Below, piece after piece: positions 17,845 to 26,530 of a stretch of 52,162 nucleotides of DNA (position 1 is its first letter; every line of letters begins with the position of its first letter). This DNA comes from an uncultured Bacteroidota bacterium (GTDB lineage Bacteria; Bacteroidota; Bacteroidia; Flavobacteriales_F; PHOS-HE28): NCBI GenBank assembly GCA_902826215.1, contig CADEDY010000026.1:1-52162 (forward strand), written 5' to 3'. A program made the translations under genes and the position numbers. Under the pieces are notes generated by a model. It had not been told where the DNA came from. It was given only the letters and a program-made list of their open reading frames with translations, and did not search any database.

Positions 17845-17873
17845 GGTCGACCGTGCATTCAAGTTCGAACTGC

Positions 17874-20800
17874 TCAGCGCACCAAGGTCACGTGTCCAAC
17901 GAAATCCCGCGCATCGCCGTCCCGTTCCACGATCACTTTCCAGACGTAAACATCCACGGGCGATTCAACACCGTTTCGCATGCCGTCCCAACCCGTGTTG
18001 CGATCGCGTGTGTCGAAGGCTGGCAGACCCCAGCGATCAAAGACCATGAAGCGATAATTCCAGCCAACGAAGCCGTTGAGCACCGGCCGGAACAGATCGT
18101 TCCGCGTATCACCGTTCGGCGTGAACGCATTCGGTACGTAAACGTTCGGGTCGCCGGGCACCGTGATGTAGTTGCAAACTGTGTCGGGACAACCGAAGTC
18201 GTTCACGCCCACAAGACAGACCGTGAATCCACCACCATCAGCAGGGAAGACGTGCAACGGATGAGTGGCCGTGGACCCTTCTCCATCGTTGAAATCCCAG
18301 ACGAAGGAGATCGCTCCTTCGCTAAGATTTCGGAACTGCCTGGCATACGGAATGCTCACCGTGGTGTCCGCTTCGAAGTCAGCGAACGGACGTGGGTGGA
18401 TCGTGACCGCTGCAGGAACGAAGGAGGTATCCGTGCAACCGCCTTCACCGTAAGCGATCAAACGTACATCGTAGGAGCCTGCTGCATCGTAGGTGTGCAA
18501 CGGGAAAGATGCATTGCTGGATGAACCATCCCCGAAACGCCATGCGAATGCGCTGCTGTTCTGCGAGGTATTCAAGAAGGCGATCGGATACCCTTCGCAA
18601 CCAGGTTGGGGCTCGCTGCTGAAAATGGCGACCGGTGTTGGATAGAGCGTGAAGAACGCTTCTGAGGTCGCCTCGCATCCGAACTGATTCGTTGCGGTCA
18701 AAGCGATCGTATAGGTGCCCGGGGCATCGAAGGTGGCCTCCGGCTGGTTAAGAACAGAGGTTCCACCATTGCCCAGATCCCAAGAATAGCTCACGGCACC
18801 TTGCGAAGCGTTGATCGTTTGAACCGTGAACACCGGTTCGCAACTCTGGGTGTCCTGAAGCGTGAATGCACTGGTCGGCAATGGATGTGCGACGACCGTT
18901 GAAGTGATCGTGTCCGTGCAGCCGGTCAAGGATTCCGCTACCAATTGGATCGTGTACGTCCCTGCTGTGGTGTACGTGTGGAATGGCTCAGCAAGACCTG
19001 ATGTGTTGCCATCACCAAATGACCACTGACTGAAATCGGCACCAACACTGCTGTTCTGAAAGGCCACCTCAAGATCGATGCAACCGCTGGCTGGATCCGG
19101 CGAGAATGCGGCGACCGGCGTATTCGCAACAACGACCGACTGGGTCAACGAGGCCGTGCAGCCATTACTGATCAACGCCGCTGTCAAAGTCACATTGTAC
19201 GTACCGTTCGCATCGTAGCTGTGGGTCGGGTTCGATAGTGTGGACGTAGTTCCATCGCCGAAGTCCCATTCCAATCCAGATATGTTCAACGTCCCGTTCG
19301 TGAACGTGAAGGGTTCACCGGCACAGACCGTTTCCGGTGCAACGGTGAAGGCCATTTCCGGCGAAGGGAATACCGTGACATCCGTGGTGTAGCTATCGAA
19401 GCCGCAACCGTAGGCAAAGAGTTCGATGGTATACGTTCCAGGTGCCGTATACGTATGCGTCAGATCATGCGCATTGCTCACGTTGCCATCGCCGAGGTCC
19501 CAGTAGAAGGTGGTATCGCCAGCAGAGAACTGCGTGAGGTTGACCGTGAGCGGAGAACAACCGCTGGTCGGATCCGTGTTGAAGAACGCATTCACTTGGT
19601 TCGGCAGGATGGTGATGTTCTGCGTTGCCGTATCACTTCCGCACAAGTTGCTCGCGACCAAGGTGACAGTGATGCCCAATGGATCCTCACCAGCGGCATA
19701 GATGTTCGTCACTACAGGGCCCGGATCGGTGCTGGTGTTCCCGTCACCGAAATCCCATTGGAACGAATCGGGTATGCCATAGCTGGCGTTACCGAATGGC
19801 ACCTCGGAGAAGGAACAATACTCGTTCAGGTTCGGACCGAACACGGCCGTGGGTGGTGGGATCACCGCTACACTAGCCGCCGCAACATCGACTCCGCAGA
19901 CATTGGTCACGGTCAACGTGATCGGGTAGGTGATCCCTTGGATCGGATCGGGTGGAAAAATGAAAGGTACCGGATCCTGATCGGTGGAAGCATCGAGTCC
20001 ACCGAACTCCCACGCGAACGAAAGGCCTTCGCCACTCGAACCATTGGTGAACGCCACTTCGAAGGGACCGCAGCCTGTATCGGAACTCAATGTGAGATCG
20101 GCGACGGGAATGGTCCAAACGTCCAGGGTGCTGTACGCCGTATCACGACACCCTGCTCCCGTGCTCGCGATCAACTGCACGTCGAATGTTCCGGTGGTCG
20201 TGAAGATGTGGTTCGGACTGTTCGCGAAGGAGGTGCCCCCATCGCCGAATTCCCATTCAAAGCTGGATGCACCGGTGCTCGTGTTTGTGAACGGAAAAGC
20301 CACGTTCGCACAGGCCACTGCATCGTTCGTAAAATCAGCCACCGGCAAAGGATTCACCGTAACAAGGGTTCCGTCGCTGTTGGAACATCCCGTCAGCGGG
20401 TCGGTGTAACTGTAGGTGACGGCATTACCACCGGGCACTGCGGTCAACGGATCGAAATTGCCCGCCGCATCCACTCCGGTTCCGCTCCAAGTGCCGCCAG
20501 CAGGCAATGCGGTCAATACTTGCGGACCGCCATCCAAGCAGGTGGCGATCTCATCACCGGCATCCACCATGGGCAAGGCCTCCACCACAACGGTCACTTG
20601 ATCCTGCAACAAACAAGTAGCGGTCCCGAAGGAATAGGTCAGCGTGTACGAACCCGCAGTCGCCGTGCTCAATGACCCAGCGGAAGTGACCTGTGGACCG
20701 CTCCATGTACCGCCAACAGGAACAGCGGTCAATTGAAGCGCACCACTGTTCAAGCAAACGGAGGTATCGTTCCCTGCGAATGCCGGCTGTGCGATCGCGA

Positions 20801-23800
20801 TCACATCCACGGTGATCTGATCCGAACCCGCGCAACCCGCACCATCCGCATAGCTGTATGTCAATACGTCGGTCATGACCCCACTCGGCGTGATCTCACC
20901 TCCTGGCGTCACCGCGATCGTGGTTCCGCTCCACGTTCCACCGGCGGGTGTTCCACCCAATTGGAACGGAATGGGTTGATCGCACAGTTGGACATCGGGC
21001 CCAGCGTTCACCACGGGCAATGCATTCACGGTTGCTGTGATCGTACCGGTCGATGAACATCCACTGCCATCGCTGAACGTGTAGGTCAACGTATGCGGCC
21101 CCGACCCTGCTGTTGCCGGATCGAAACTGTACGGTGGGCCACCAACTCCTGCCCCACTCCATGTGCCACCAACGGGCGTTCCACCCAAGGCAACAGCAGC
21201 AGCATCGGCACAGCGGGTGAAATTTGCAGGAAGGTTCAATGTCGGCGCTGGAAGAACTTGGACTTCCAATTGATCACTGGTCGCGCACGTTCCGGTTCCA
21301 TAGTTGTATGTGACGATGAACGAGCCCACAGAATTCGGCGTGAACTGTCCACCGGGCCCCGCTCCTACCCAGGTTCCTCCGGGCGGAGTTGCGGGCAAGG
21401 TCACGGCTGTCGGCCCTTGACAGAAGAAGGTATCCGGACCAGCATTCGCGATCTGCACGAGGTCCTGCACAGTGATGGTGACGTTGTCCGAATTGGTGCA
21501 GCCATTGCCATCCACATGGGTGTACGTGAGCACGACCGGACCCAGCTGATCAGGCACAGGCGTGAAAATGCCACTGGACGAAACGTTCGACCCGCTCCAC
21601 ACACCTGGACTGGGGAAGGAATTCAATTGGACACCGATGGCTTGATCACAGAAGGTCTGATCCGCACCGGCATTCACATTCGTGACGGGGTACACCGTTA
21701 CCGGCACGGTGGCACTTCCAGGACAACCACCCGAGTTGCCCGAGACCGTGTAGGTGGTGCTGATCGCCGGACTCGTATTGAAGAGCGGCCCCGTCCCTAC
21801 CAAGGTGGAACCGATGAACCACTGGTAGTTGCCCGCACCGCTCGCCGAGAAACTGGCGGACTGTCCATTACAGATCGCCGCACTGCTCGGTGTCACCGTT
21901 ATCGTCGGTGCCGAAACCACTTGAACGGTGACTGTGGCTGCGGGCCCACTGCATCCATTGCTCACGGCCACTACACTATACACGCCTGCATTCACGGCAG
22001 AGACATTCGTGATCGTCACCGATGGCTGGTTGCTGCTGAACGAATTCGGTCCGGACCAATTGTAGGTCACACCCGGCATCGCATTCGCCGAAAGCGATAA
22101 GGTCTGACCCGCGCAGACCGGGCTGTTGCTCGCGATCACCGGCATAGCAGGAAGGGTACCGACCGCCAGCGTGGTCACATCCGTAGCCGAACCGCACGCG
22201 TTGGTGGCCGTTAAGGAAATGGCCGAACTGGTCGCGCTGGCATAGCAGATCTGGGGCGGGGTTGCCGTATTGGCATTGGCTGGGGTTCCTCCGGGGAAAG
22301 TCCACGCATAGGTGGTGATCGCCGACCCACAATTCTGAACGACTGCAGTGGGGTTCACACATTGCGTGGCGCAGATGCCCGTCAGGTTCTGCACATCCAC
22401 TTGCGGTGGTGCATTTGCGGTGATCGCAGCGCTTTGCTGGAAGGTGCCGCAGGTGTTGGTGGCCTGCAATTGCACGTTGTACGTACCTGCTTGCGTCACT
22501 TGGAATTGCGGCTCGAAGGAAGATGCTGATGTCCCTCCCGCGTAGTTCCATGCCGGACCGCTGCCACATGCACCACCCGAGGTGGTCATGTCCCATGCGT
22601 AGGTGGTACGGCAACTGTTGGGGCTGCTGCTGGTATTGTCCACGATGCTCGTGAAAGGCGCGCAACCCGTTGCCGGGGCCAGGGTGAACGCCGGTTGTGG
22701 AGGCGCTTCGATGCACACGCAATGCTGCACATCGTCCGTGCCGCACAGGTTGTTGCCGACCGTAAGCGTGATGCAATACGTTCCCGGTTGCGTGAACTGC
22801 ACCGAGATGGTGTTGCTTCCGTTCGTCCACTGGTTCGGTAGGTTGCTGCCGTTGAGCGCACCCATGCCGGCCGGCACAACGAATCCTGTGTTCGGGGTGA
22901 TCGTCCACACACGCAGAGGCTGCGAGCAATTAGCACCACCCACGCCGAGGCTCGTGTTCGTGAAGGTCACGCTCGAATTCACACAAGCCGTATCCGCGGT
23001 TTGCGTGAAGGATGCTTGCGGCGTATCCGTGATGTAGATCGGACCAGCTGTGGCGAAGGAGGTGATCGGACACGGCGTTATCGCGTCGATGCGGAAGATG
23101 TATGGTGCACCGGGGCAATTGGTGTTCGGGTAGCCGTAGGTGACCGAAGCCGGTGGCGGGTGCGGGAAACTCGTGCCGTTGCCATCGCCGTACGTGATCA
23201 CATACTCCGTTCCCGGTGAGTTGCCGGCCACGTTGTTGATCGGAAAGGTCAGGTTGGTACCCGAACAGACCAAGGTGTTACCGGGATTGCTGGTACCCAC
23301 GGATGGATTGCTTCCCAGAAAGACATCCACGGTCGCGGTGTTCGCACAGCTACCCGGACCCGGGTTCGTGATGGTGTAGGTGATCGTATGAAGGCCTACC
23401 GGATAGGTGTGGTTCTGGCTCCATCCACCACCCGGCGGGTTGTATGCAGGTGGCGTTCCCCACTGTACTTGGTAGGTCGCGCCGGGTTGCGCGGTGCTCG
23501 CATCGCTGAATTGGAAATCGTAGGTGGCCAGCCCAGTTCCGCATAGGGCGAAGCTGTTGCCGCTTGGCGAAACGTAGAGATCAGGGTTCGGGTCGGTGGT
23601 GGTCAGACCCGCATCCGGCGTGGCATTCACCGTAACAACGACCTGATCGGTATTCACGCACCCATCGTTCGCCGTCACCGTCAAGGTCAGCGTCACGGTC
23701 TGCGTGGAGGCTACCGGAACCGGAAAGTTGAATACCGTCGATGCCGTGTTGGTGCTGCTCAAGTACGGTGACCCGCTCCATGCGTACGTCAAGGGCGCTT

Positions 23801-23957
23801 GGCCGGTGCCCGATCCTGTCAGGTTCAGCGCAACACCACCACAGACGGTTGCCGTCGCATTGCCCGCTTGCGCCGTACACTGCCCCAAAGCACGCTGACC
23901 CCAACCCACACAAAGTGCGAGGAGTACGACGAAATATGACGATGAAAGTCTCCGCAT
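17874..23957 (-). CDS. Giant Ig-like/PKD repeat surface protein with gliding-motility C-terminus
   Basis: This 2,027-residue secreted protein has a signal peptide ending RALGQ. Its first third is a series of PKD-like and Ig-like beta-sandwiches. The middle holds six units of about 75-80 residues, each with a paired-Cys pattern and a central (T/V)W(S/V)G motif (for example GGTWSGAGVGG), preceded in most copies by an AG(P/A/N)D motif. The last third holds nine PKD domains with WEFGDG- or WDLGDG-type cores, and the end is a CHU_C sorting domain (VYVPNAFTPNGD). T9SS export and attachment to the cell surface are expected, with a role in adhesion or gliding inferred. I chose ATG 23957 (MRRLSSSYF) because it begins the signal peptide and a -7 element lies just upstream. 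It ends about 40 bp from the GlcD-type gene on the same strand. Confidence 0.92.
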   Translation of the reverse strand: MRRLSSSYFVVLLALCVGWGQRALGQCTAQAGNATATVCGGVALNLTGSGTGQAPLTYAWSGSPYLSSTNTASTVFNFPVPVASTQTVTLTLTVTANDGCVNTDQVVVTVNATPDAGLTTTDPNPDLYVSPSGNSFALCGTGLATYDFQFSDASTAQPGATYQVQWGTPPAYNPPGGGWSQNHTYPVGLHTITYTITNPGPGSCANTATVDVFLGSNPSVGTSNPGNTLVCSGTNLTFPINNVAGNSPGTEYVITYGDGNGTSFPHPPPASVTYGYPNTNCPGAPYIFRIDAITPCPITSFATAGPIYITDTPQASFTQTADTACVNSSVTFTNTSLGVGGANCSQPLRVWTITPNTGFVVPAGMGALNGSNLPNQWTNGSNTISVQFTQPGTYCITLTVGNNLCGTDDVQHCVCIEAPPQPAFTLAPATGCAPFTSIVDNTSSSPNSCRTTYAWDMTTSGGACGSGPAWNYAGGTSASSFEPQFQVTQAGTYNVQLQATNTCGTFQQSAAITANAPPQVDVQNLTGICATQCVNPTAVVQNCGSAITTYAWTFPGGTPANANTATPPQICYASATSSAISLTATNACGSATDVTTLAVGTLPAMPVIASNSPVCAGQTLSLSANAMPGVTYNWSGPNSFSSNQPSVTITNVSAVNAGVYSVVAVSNGCSGPAATVTVQVVSAPTITVTPSSAAICNGQSASFSASGAGNYQWFIGSTLVGTGPLFNTSPAISTTYTVSGNSGGCPGSATVPVTVYPVTNVNAGADQTFCDQAIGVQLNSFPSPGVWSGSNVSSSGIFTPVPDQLGPVVLTYTHVDGNGCTNSDNVTITVQDLVQIANAGPDTFFCQGPTAVTLPATPPGGTWVGAGPGGQFTPNSVGSFIVTYNYGTGTCATSDQLEVQVLPAPTLNLPANFTRCADAAAVALGGTPVGGTWSGAGVGGPPYSFDPATAGSGPHTLTYTFSDGSGCSSTGTITATVNALPVVNAGPDVQLCDQPIPFQLGGTPAGGTWSGTTIAVTPGGEITPSGVMTDVLTYSYADGAGCAGSDQITVDVIAIAQPAFAGNDTSVCLNSGALQLTAVPVGGTWSGPQVTSAGSLSTATAGSYTLTYSFGTATCLLQDQVTVVVEALPMVDAGDEIATCLDGGPQVLTALPAGGTWSGTGVDAAGNFDPLTAVPGGNAVTYSYTDPLTGCSNSDGTLVTVNPLPVADFTNDAVACANVAFPFTNTSTGASSFEWEFGDGGTSFANSPNHIFTTTGTFDVQLIASTGAGCRDTAYSTLDVWTIPVADLTLSSDTGCGPFEVAFTNGSSGEGLSFAWEFGGLDASTDQDPVPFIFPPDPIQGITYPITLTVTNVCGVDVAAASVAVIPPPTAVFGPNLNEYCSFSEVPFGNASYGIPDSFQWDFGDGNTSTDPGPVVTNIYAAGEDPLGITVTLVASNLCGSDTATQNITILPNQVNAFFNTDPTSGCSPLTVNLTQFSAGDTTFYWDLGDGNVSNAHDLTHTYTAPGTYTIELFAYGCGFDSYTTDVTVFPSPEMAFTVAPETVCAGEPFTFTNGTLNISGLEWDFGDGTTSTLSNPTHSYDANGTYNVTLTAALISNGCTASLTQSVVVANTPVAAFSPDPASGCIDLEVAFQNSSVGADFSQWSFGDGNTSGLAEPFHTYTTAGTYTIQLVAESLTGCTDTITSTVVAHPLPTSAFTLQDTQSCEPVFTVQTINASQGAVSYSWDLGNGGTSVLNQPEATFDAPGTYTIALTATNQFGCEATSEAFFTLYPTPVAIFSSEPQPGCEGYPIAFLNTSQNSSAFAWRFGDGSSSNASFPLHTYDAAGSYDVRLIAYGEGGCTDTSFVPAAVTIHPRPFADFEADTTVSIPYARQFRNLSEGAISFVWDFNDGEGSTATHPLHVFPADGGGFTVCLVGVNDFGCPDTVCNYITVPGDPNVYVPNAFTPNGDTRNDLFRPVLNGFVGWNYRFMVFDRWGLPAFDTRDRNTGWDGMRNGVESPVDVYVWKVIVERDGDARDFVGHVTLVR

Positions 23958-24265
23958 GAACGAACGCGACGGCCGAAAGTATCGGCTTGGGATGTTCGCT
24001 TTTCGCGCCTGACCGCTTGGATATGAACGTCTCACCATGGATAGGACGTTGTCCAGCCTGTCCGTGTTGCCTCTTGGATCGCACGCAACAGTTTCGGAAC
24101 AGCCTGATCAGAGGTGGTTTTCCCCTGGTACTGACCGACCGGCCGACCGACATTGCAACTACCCGGCTCGGATCCAGGCCGTTGCCCAGGGATCAAGCGT
24201 TCTGTGCGAAGCGACATCAAGGGTTCGGACCCGGTTCAAGTTTTAGGTCACCGCCAGCCCTGCAA
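23958..24265. other. Intergenic region without a recognised gene
   Basis: These 308 bases hold the promoter element of the giant PKD gene (TACTTTCGG at 23973-23981 on the minus strand). A short GACCGACC/GGCC/GACCGAC stretch lies near 24136-24154. I see no open frame with the local codon bias, no tRNA-like cloverleaf and no strong hairpin. Confidence 0.6.
23973..23981 (-). promoter_or_regulatory. -7 promoter motif of the giant PKD gene
   Basis: TACTTTCGG on the minus strand lies 15 nt before the ATG at 23957 and matches TAnnTTTG with one change. Confidence 0.5.
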
Positions 24266-24913
24266 CTATCCTTCCAGGATCGCGCGCAGCTGCTCCCCCA
24301 CTTCGGCTGCCTTTGTCACAACCATGAAATGCGTGCCTCCATCGATCGTCCGTGCTCCTTTGATCTTCTCGATCGGCATCAGGCGGTCCTTGTCGCCGTG
24401 CAAGTGAAAGAGGTTCTTCACCGGTTCAGCAGGCCCTTCCCAATTCACGCACGCATTGATCTGTGTCTTCAGGTCTTCCACGGTGTGGAGGGCGAGCAAC
24501 TCATCGAACAAGGCCTTGTCCTCGGGACTTTCCACGCCCATTTGCCAACGTGCCAAGGGCAAGGTCTGCTGCAGGATGGTCTTGGTCAGGATGCGTTCCG
24601 GATGGGTTCCGCGCAGCACGCGGATCGTCATCGGCATCTCTTCCGGGTTCTTCCAACTCGAGATGATGACGACCTTCTCCGGCTTCGTCAGTGCCGCCAT
24701 CTCTTGGGCCACCATGCCGCCCATGCTCACGCCGACCAATGCGTGCGGACGAGAACCGTCCACTTGCGCTGCAAGTCTCTGGGCATGATCGGCCAAGGTG
24801 GAACCGGGCTCCATCTTCGGCCACTCCAGGTAATGGATGGTATGTCCTTCCACCTTCAGTTTGCCGAACAGTCGCTTGTCCGCTCCCAAGCCCGGGATCA
24901 GGTATACATCCAT
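24266..24913 (-). CDS. Alpha/beta hydrolase
   Basis: This 215-residue cytoplasmic hydrolase has unknown substrate. The fold's landmarks are the first strand with an oxyanion loop (LIPGLGADKRLF), the nucleophile elbow GVSMGG with S63, an acid in HGDKDRLMP (D174 or D176) and H195 in GGTHFMV. It lacks a large cap domain, so it is a minimal esterase-like member. It starts one base after the terC stop on the same strand, so the two genes are almost certainly cotranscribed. A functional tie with TerC is not evident. Confidence 0.85.
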   Translation of the reverse strand: MDVYLIPGLGADKRLFGKLKVEGHTIHYLEWPKMEPGSTLADHAQRLAAQVDGSRPHALVGVSMGGMVAQEMAALTKPEKVVIISSWKNPEEMPMTIRVLRGTHPERILTKTILQQTLPLARWQMGVESPEDKALFDELLALHTVEDLKTQINACVNWEGPAEPVKNLFHLHGDKDRLMPIEKIKGARTIDGGTHFMVVTKAAEVGEQLRAILEG

Positions 24914-24914
24914 C

Positions 24915-25655
24915 CTACTTGTTCAGCTTCACCACGTGGCGTTTCCGTGCCTTCATGTTGAGCAATTCCACCCCGAAGCTGAAGGCCATGGCCACGTATG
25001 CGTACCCCTTCGGAATATGGCTGCCGTGGATCGGCTCCAACCCTTCGAAGAAGAGCATGAAGCCCACCATCACCAGGAAGGACAGTGCGAGCATCTTCAA
25101 CGCCGGGTGCTTCTCGATGAAACCGCTGATACCGTTCGCGAAGAAGAACATGACGATCATGGCGACCACGACAGCGGTGATCATGATCTCGATGTGCTGT
25201 GCAAGCCCGATCGCCGTGACGATGCTGTCGAAGGAGAACACGGCATCGACCAGCACGATCTGCGTCATCATCGCACCGAAGCTGTTCGTCTTACCCTGTG
25301 TGTCCGGTTGCTCTTCTTCGCCTTCCAGCTTGTGGTGGATCTCCTTCACCGCTTTGTAGAGCAGGAACAAGCCACCGAAGAACATGATCATGTTGCGCAG
25401 GTTGAAGCCGTAGCCTGCGATCCGGAAGAGTTCATTCTCCCCGTTCGCGACCAACCAACCGAGTCCGACCAATAGACCACTGCGCAACAGGATGCCGAGC
25501 ACCATCCACAACCGCCGCGCCTTCAGGCGATCCTTCTCCGGCATGCGCCCGAGGATGATGCTGACGAAGATGACGTTGTCGATGCCCAGCACGATCTCCA
25601 GGATCGCCAGTGTGAGCAAGCTGATCAGGGATCCAACTGTGAAGAGTTCTTCCAT
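24915..25655 (-). CDS. TerC family integral membrane protein
   Basis: The 246-residue protein belongs to the TerC/Alx family, whose members have been linked to tellurite resistance and metal (notably manganese) export. About seven transmembrane helices are visible. Family motifs with membrane acidic residues are clear: LEIVLGIDNVIFVSI near residues 20-34 and VDAVFSFDSIVTAIG near 136-150. The Asp residues in these two repeats probably line an ion path. A GATCTTCGC promoter-like element (25661-25669) ends five bases before the ATG. The alpha/beta hydrolase gene follows after one base. The exact substrate cannot be told from sequence. Confidence 0.9.
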   Translation of the reverse strand: MEELFTVGSLISLLTLAILEIVLGIDNVIFVSIILGRMPEKDRLKARRLWMVLGILLRSGLLVGLGWLVANGENELFRIAGYGFNLRNMIMFFGGLFLLYKAVKEIHHKLEGEEEQPDTQGKTNSFGAMMTQIVLVDAVFSFDSIVTAIGLAQHIEIMITAVVVAMIVMFFFANGISGFIEKHPALKMLALSFLVMVGFMLFFEGLEPIHGSHIPKGYAYVAMAFSFGVELLNMKARKRHVVKLNK

Positions 25656-25660
25656 GGTGC

Positions 25661-25669
25661 GCGAAGATC
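25661..25669 (-). promoter_or_regulatory. -7 promoter motif of the terC-hydrolase operon
   Basis: GATCTTCGC on the minus strand, then GCACC, then the ATG at 25655. The five-base gap is the same as at hisS and porQ. Confidence 0.45.
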
Positions 25670-25743
25670 GGTACGAAAAAGGTCATCCAGAAGCAGCATG
25701 TGCGGCACAACCCTCGTCTTGCATTCGAACCCACACCATCCCT

Positions 25744-26526
25744 ATGAGAAAAGCACTACCCGTTCTTGCCTTGATGATCACCGGCGCAGTTCACGCCCAA
25801 TTGATCAACGGAAGTTTCGAAGTGGATGGCAGCCCCAGCCTTACAGGTTGGGAGTGGACCTGCAGCGATCCGGGATACGCGAACAACGGCGCACCGACCT
25901 CCGGCTCGTGGAGCGCGACCAAGGAACCGGGGAATGCGAAGGGTTGTTTCCCGAGTCTGCTTTTCCAACGCCTGCCGGATGCGCTGGACGGCGACTTGCT
26001 TACGGTTTCTGGTTGGGTACGCTGCCCGGATGGTGATGAGCCCTGCCTGGGTGGCTCCCTCGGTCTGGGGTCAATCAATGCTGGGACATTCACCAGTGAT
26101 GATGCGGTATGGTCGCAGACCCCACAGTGGACCTATCTCTCCATAACGGATACGGTGGAGTTGAGCGCGGGCGATACCGCCGTGGTGATCCTCAACGGTG
26201 GCTTCATAGGCGGACCTATCGCCCCGGCCCCGAGCTACTTCGATGGGATCAGCCTAGCTCCTGCGCTTGTCGTTGGCGAAAGGACAGGACCGATGATCGT
26301 TCAATATGTGGATCACGCGACGCGGACCTTGTACATCTCGGCGGGCCAAGAAACGATCCAAGGACTTCGCTTCTTCGACCTCACAGGAAAAGGTTTGCCT
26401 GTGCGAACGGACCGCACCAATGCCACCAACCTGCGCGTGGATCTGAACGGATTGCCGACCGGCGTCTACTTCGTGGCTGTAGGAACGAGCGCTGGTGAGC
26501 GCACCGTCCGGTTCGTCAATTGGTGA
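25744..26526 (+). CDS. Secreted protein with probable T9SS type A sorting domain
   Basis: The 260-residue protein has a signal peptide (MRKALPVLALMITGAVHAQ). A jelly-roll domain follows at about residues 20-180: it starts with LINGSFEVDG and ends with the PSYFDGISL strand that closes carbohydrate-binding-module-like sandwiches. The last 65 residues look like a type A sorting domain (LRFFDLTGKGLPV ... GLPTGVYFVAVG), though the usual PNP motif is not obvious. Surface exposure and a binding role are inferred; no catalytic motif is seen. Convergent with hutH, whose stop is 4 bp away. Confidence 0.75.
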   Translation: MRKALPVLALMITGAVHAQLINGSFEVDGSPSLTGWEWTCSDPGYANNGAPTSGSWSATKEPGNAKGCFPSLLFQRLPDALDGDLLTVSGWVRCPDGDEPCLGGSLGLGSINAGTFTSDDAVWSQTPQWTYLSITDTVELSAGDTAVVILNGGFIGGPIAPAPSYFDGISLAPALVVGERTGPMIVQYVDHATRTLYISAGQETIQGLRFFDLTGKGLPVRTDRTNATNLRVDLNGLPTGVYFVAVGTSAGERTVRFVNW

Positions 26527-26530
26527 ATGC

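Noticed and set aside
19455..20675. 406-codon frame antisense to the giant PKD gene
   Set aside because: The PKD gene on the other strand has clear domains and a signal peptide; this frame gives an Arg/Gly/His-rich product with no fold and arises from repeats of the opposite strand.
17874..23957. Repeats in the giant gene considered as a CRISPR-like array
   Set aside because: Repeat units are long, diverged, in one reading frame and encode protein domains; there are no short identical repeats with unique spacers, and no cas genes.
23958..24265. tRNA or small RNA gene in the gap upstream of the PKD gene
   Set aside because: I found no GGTTCGA-type T-loop or paired acceptor stem here or in other gaps, so no RNA gene can be supported.
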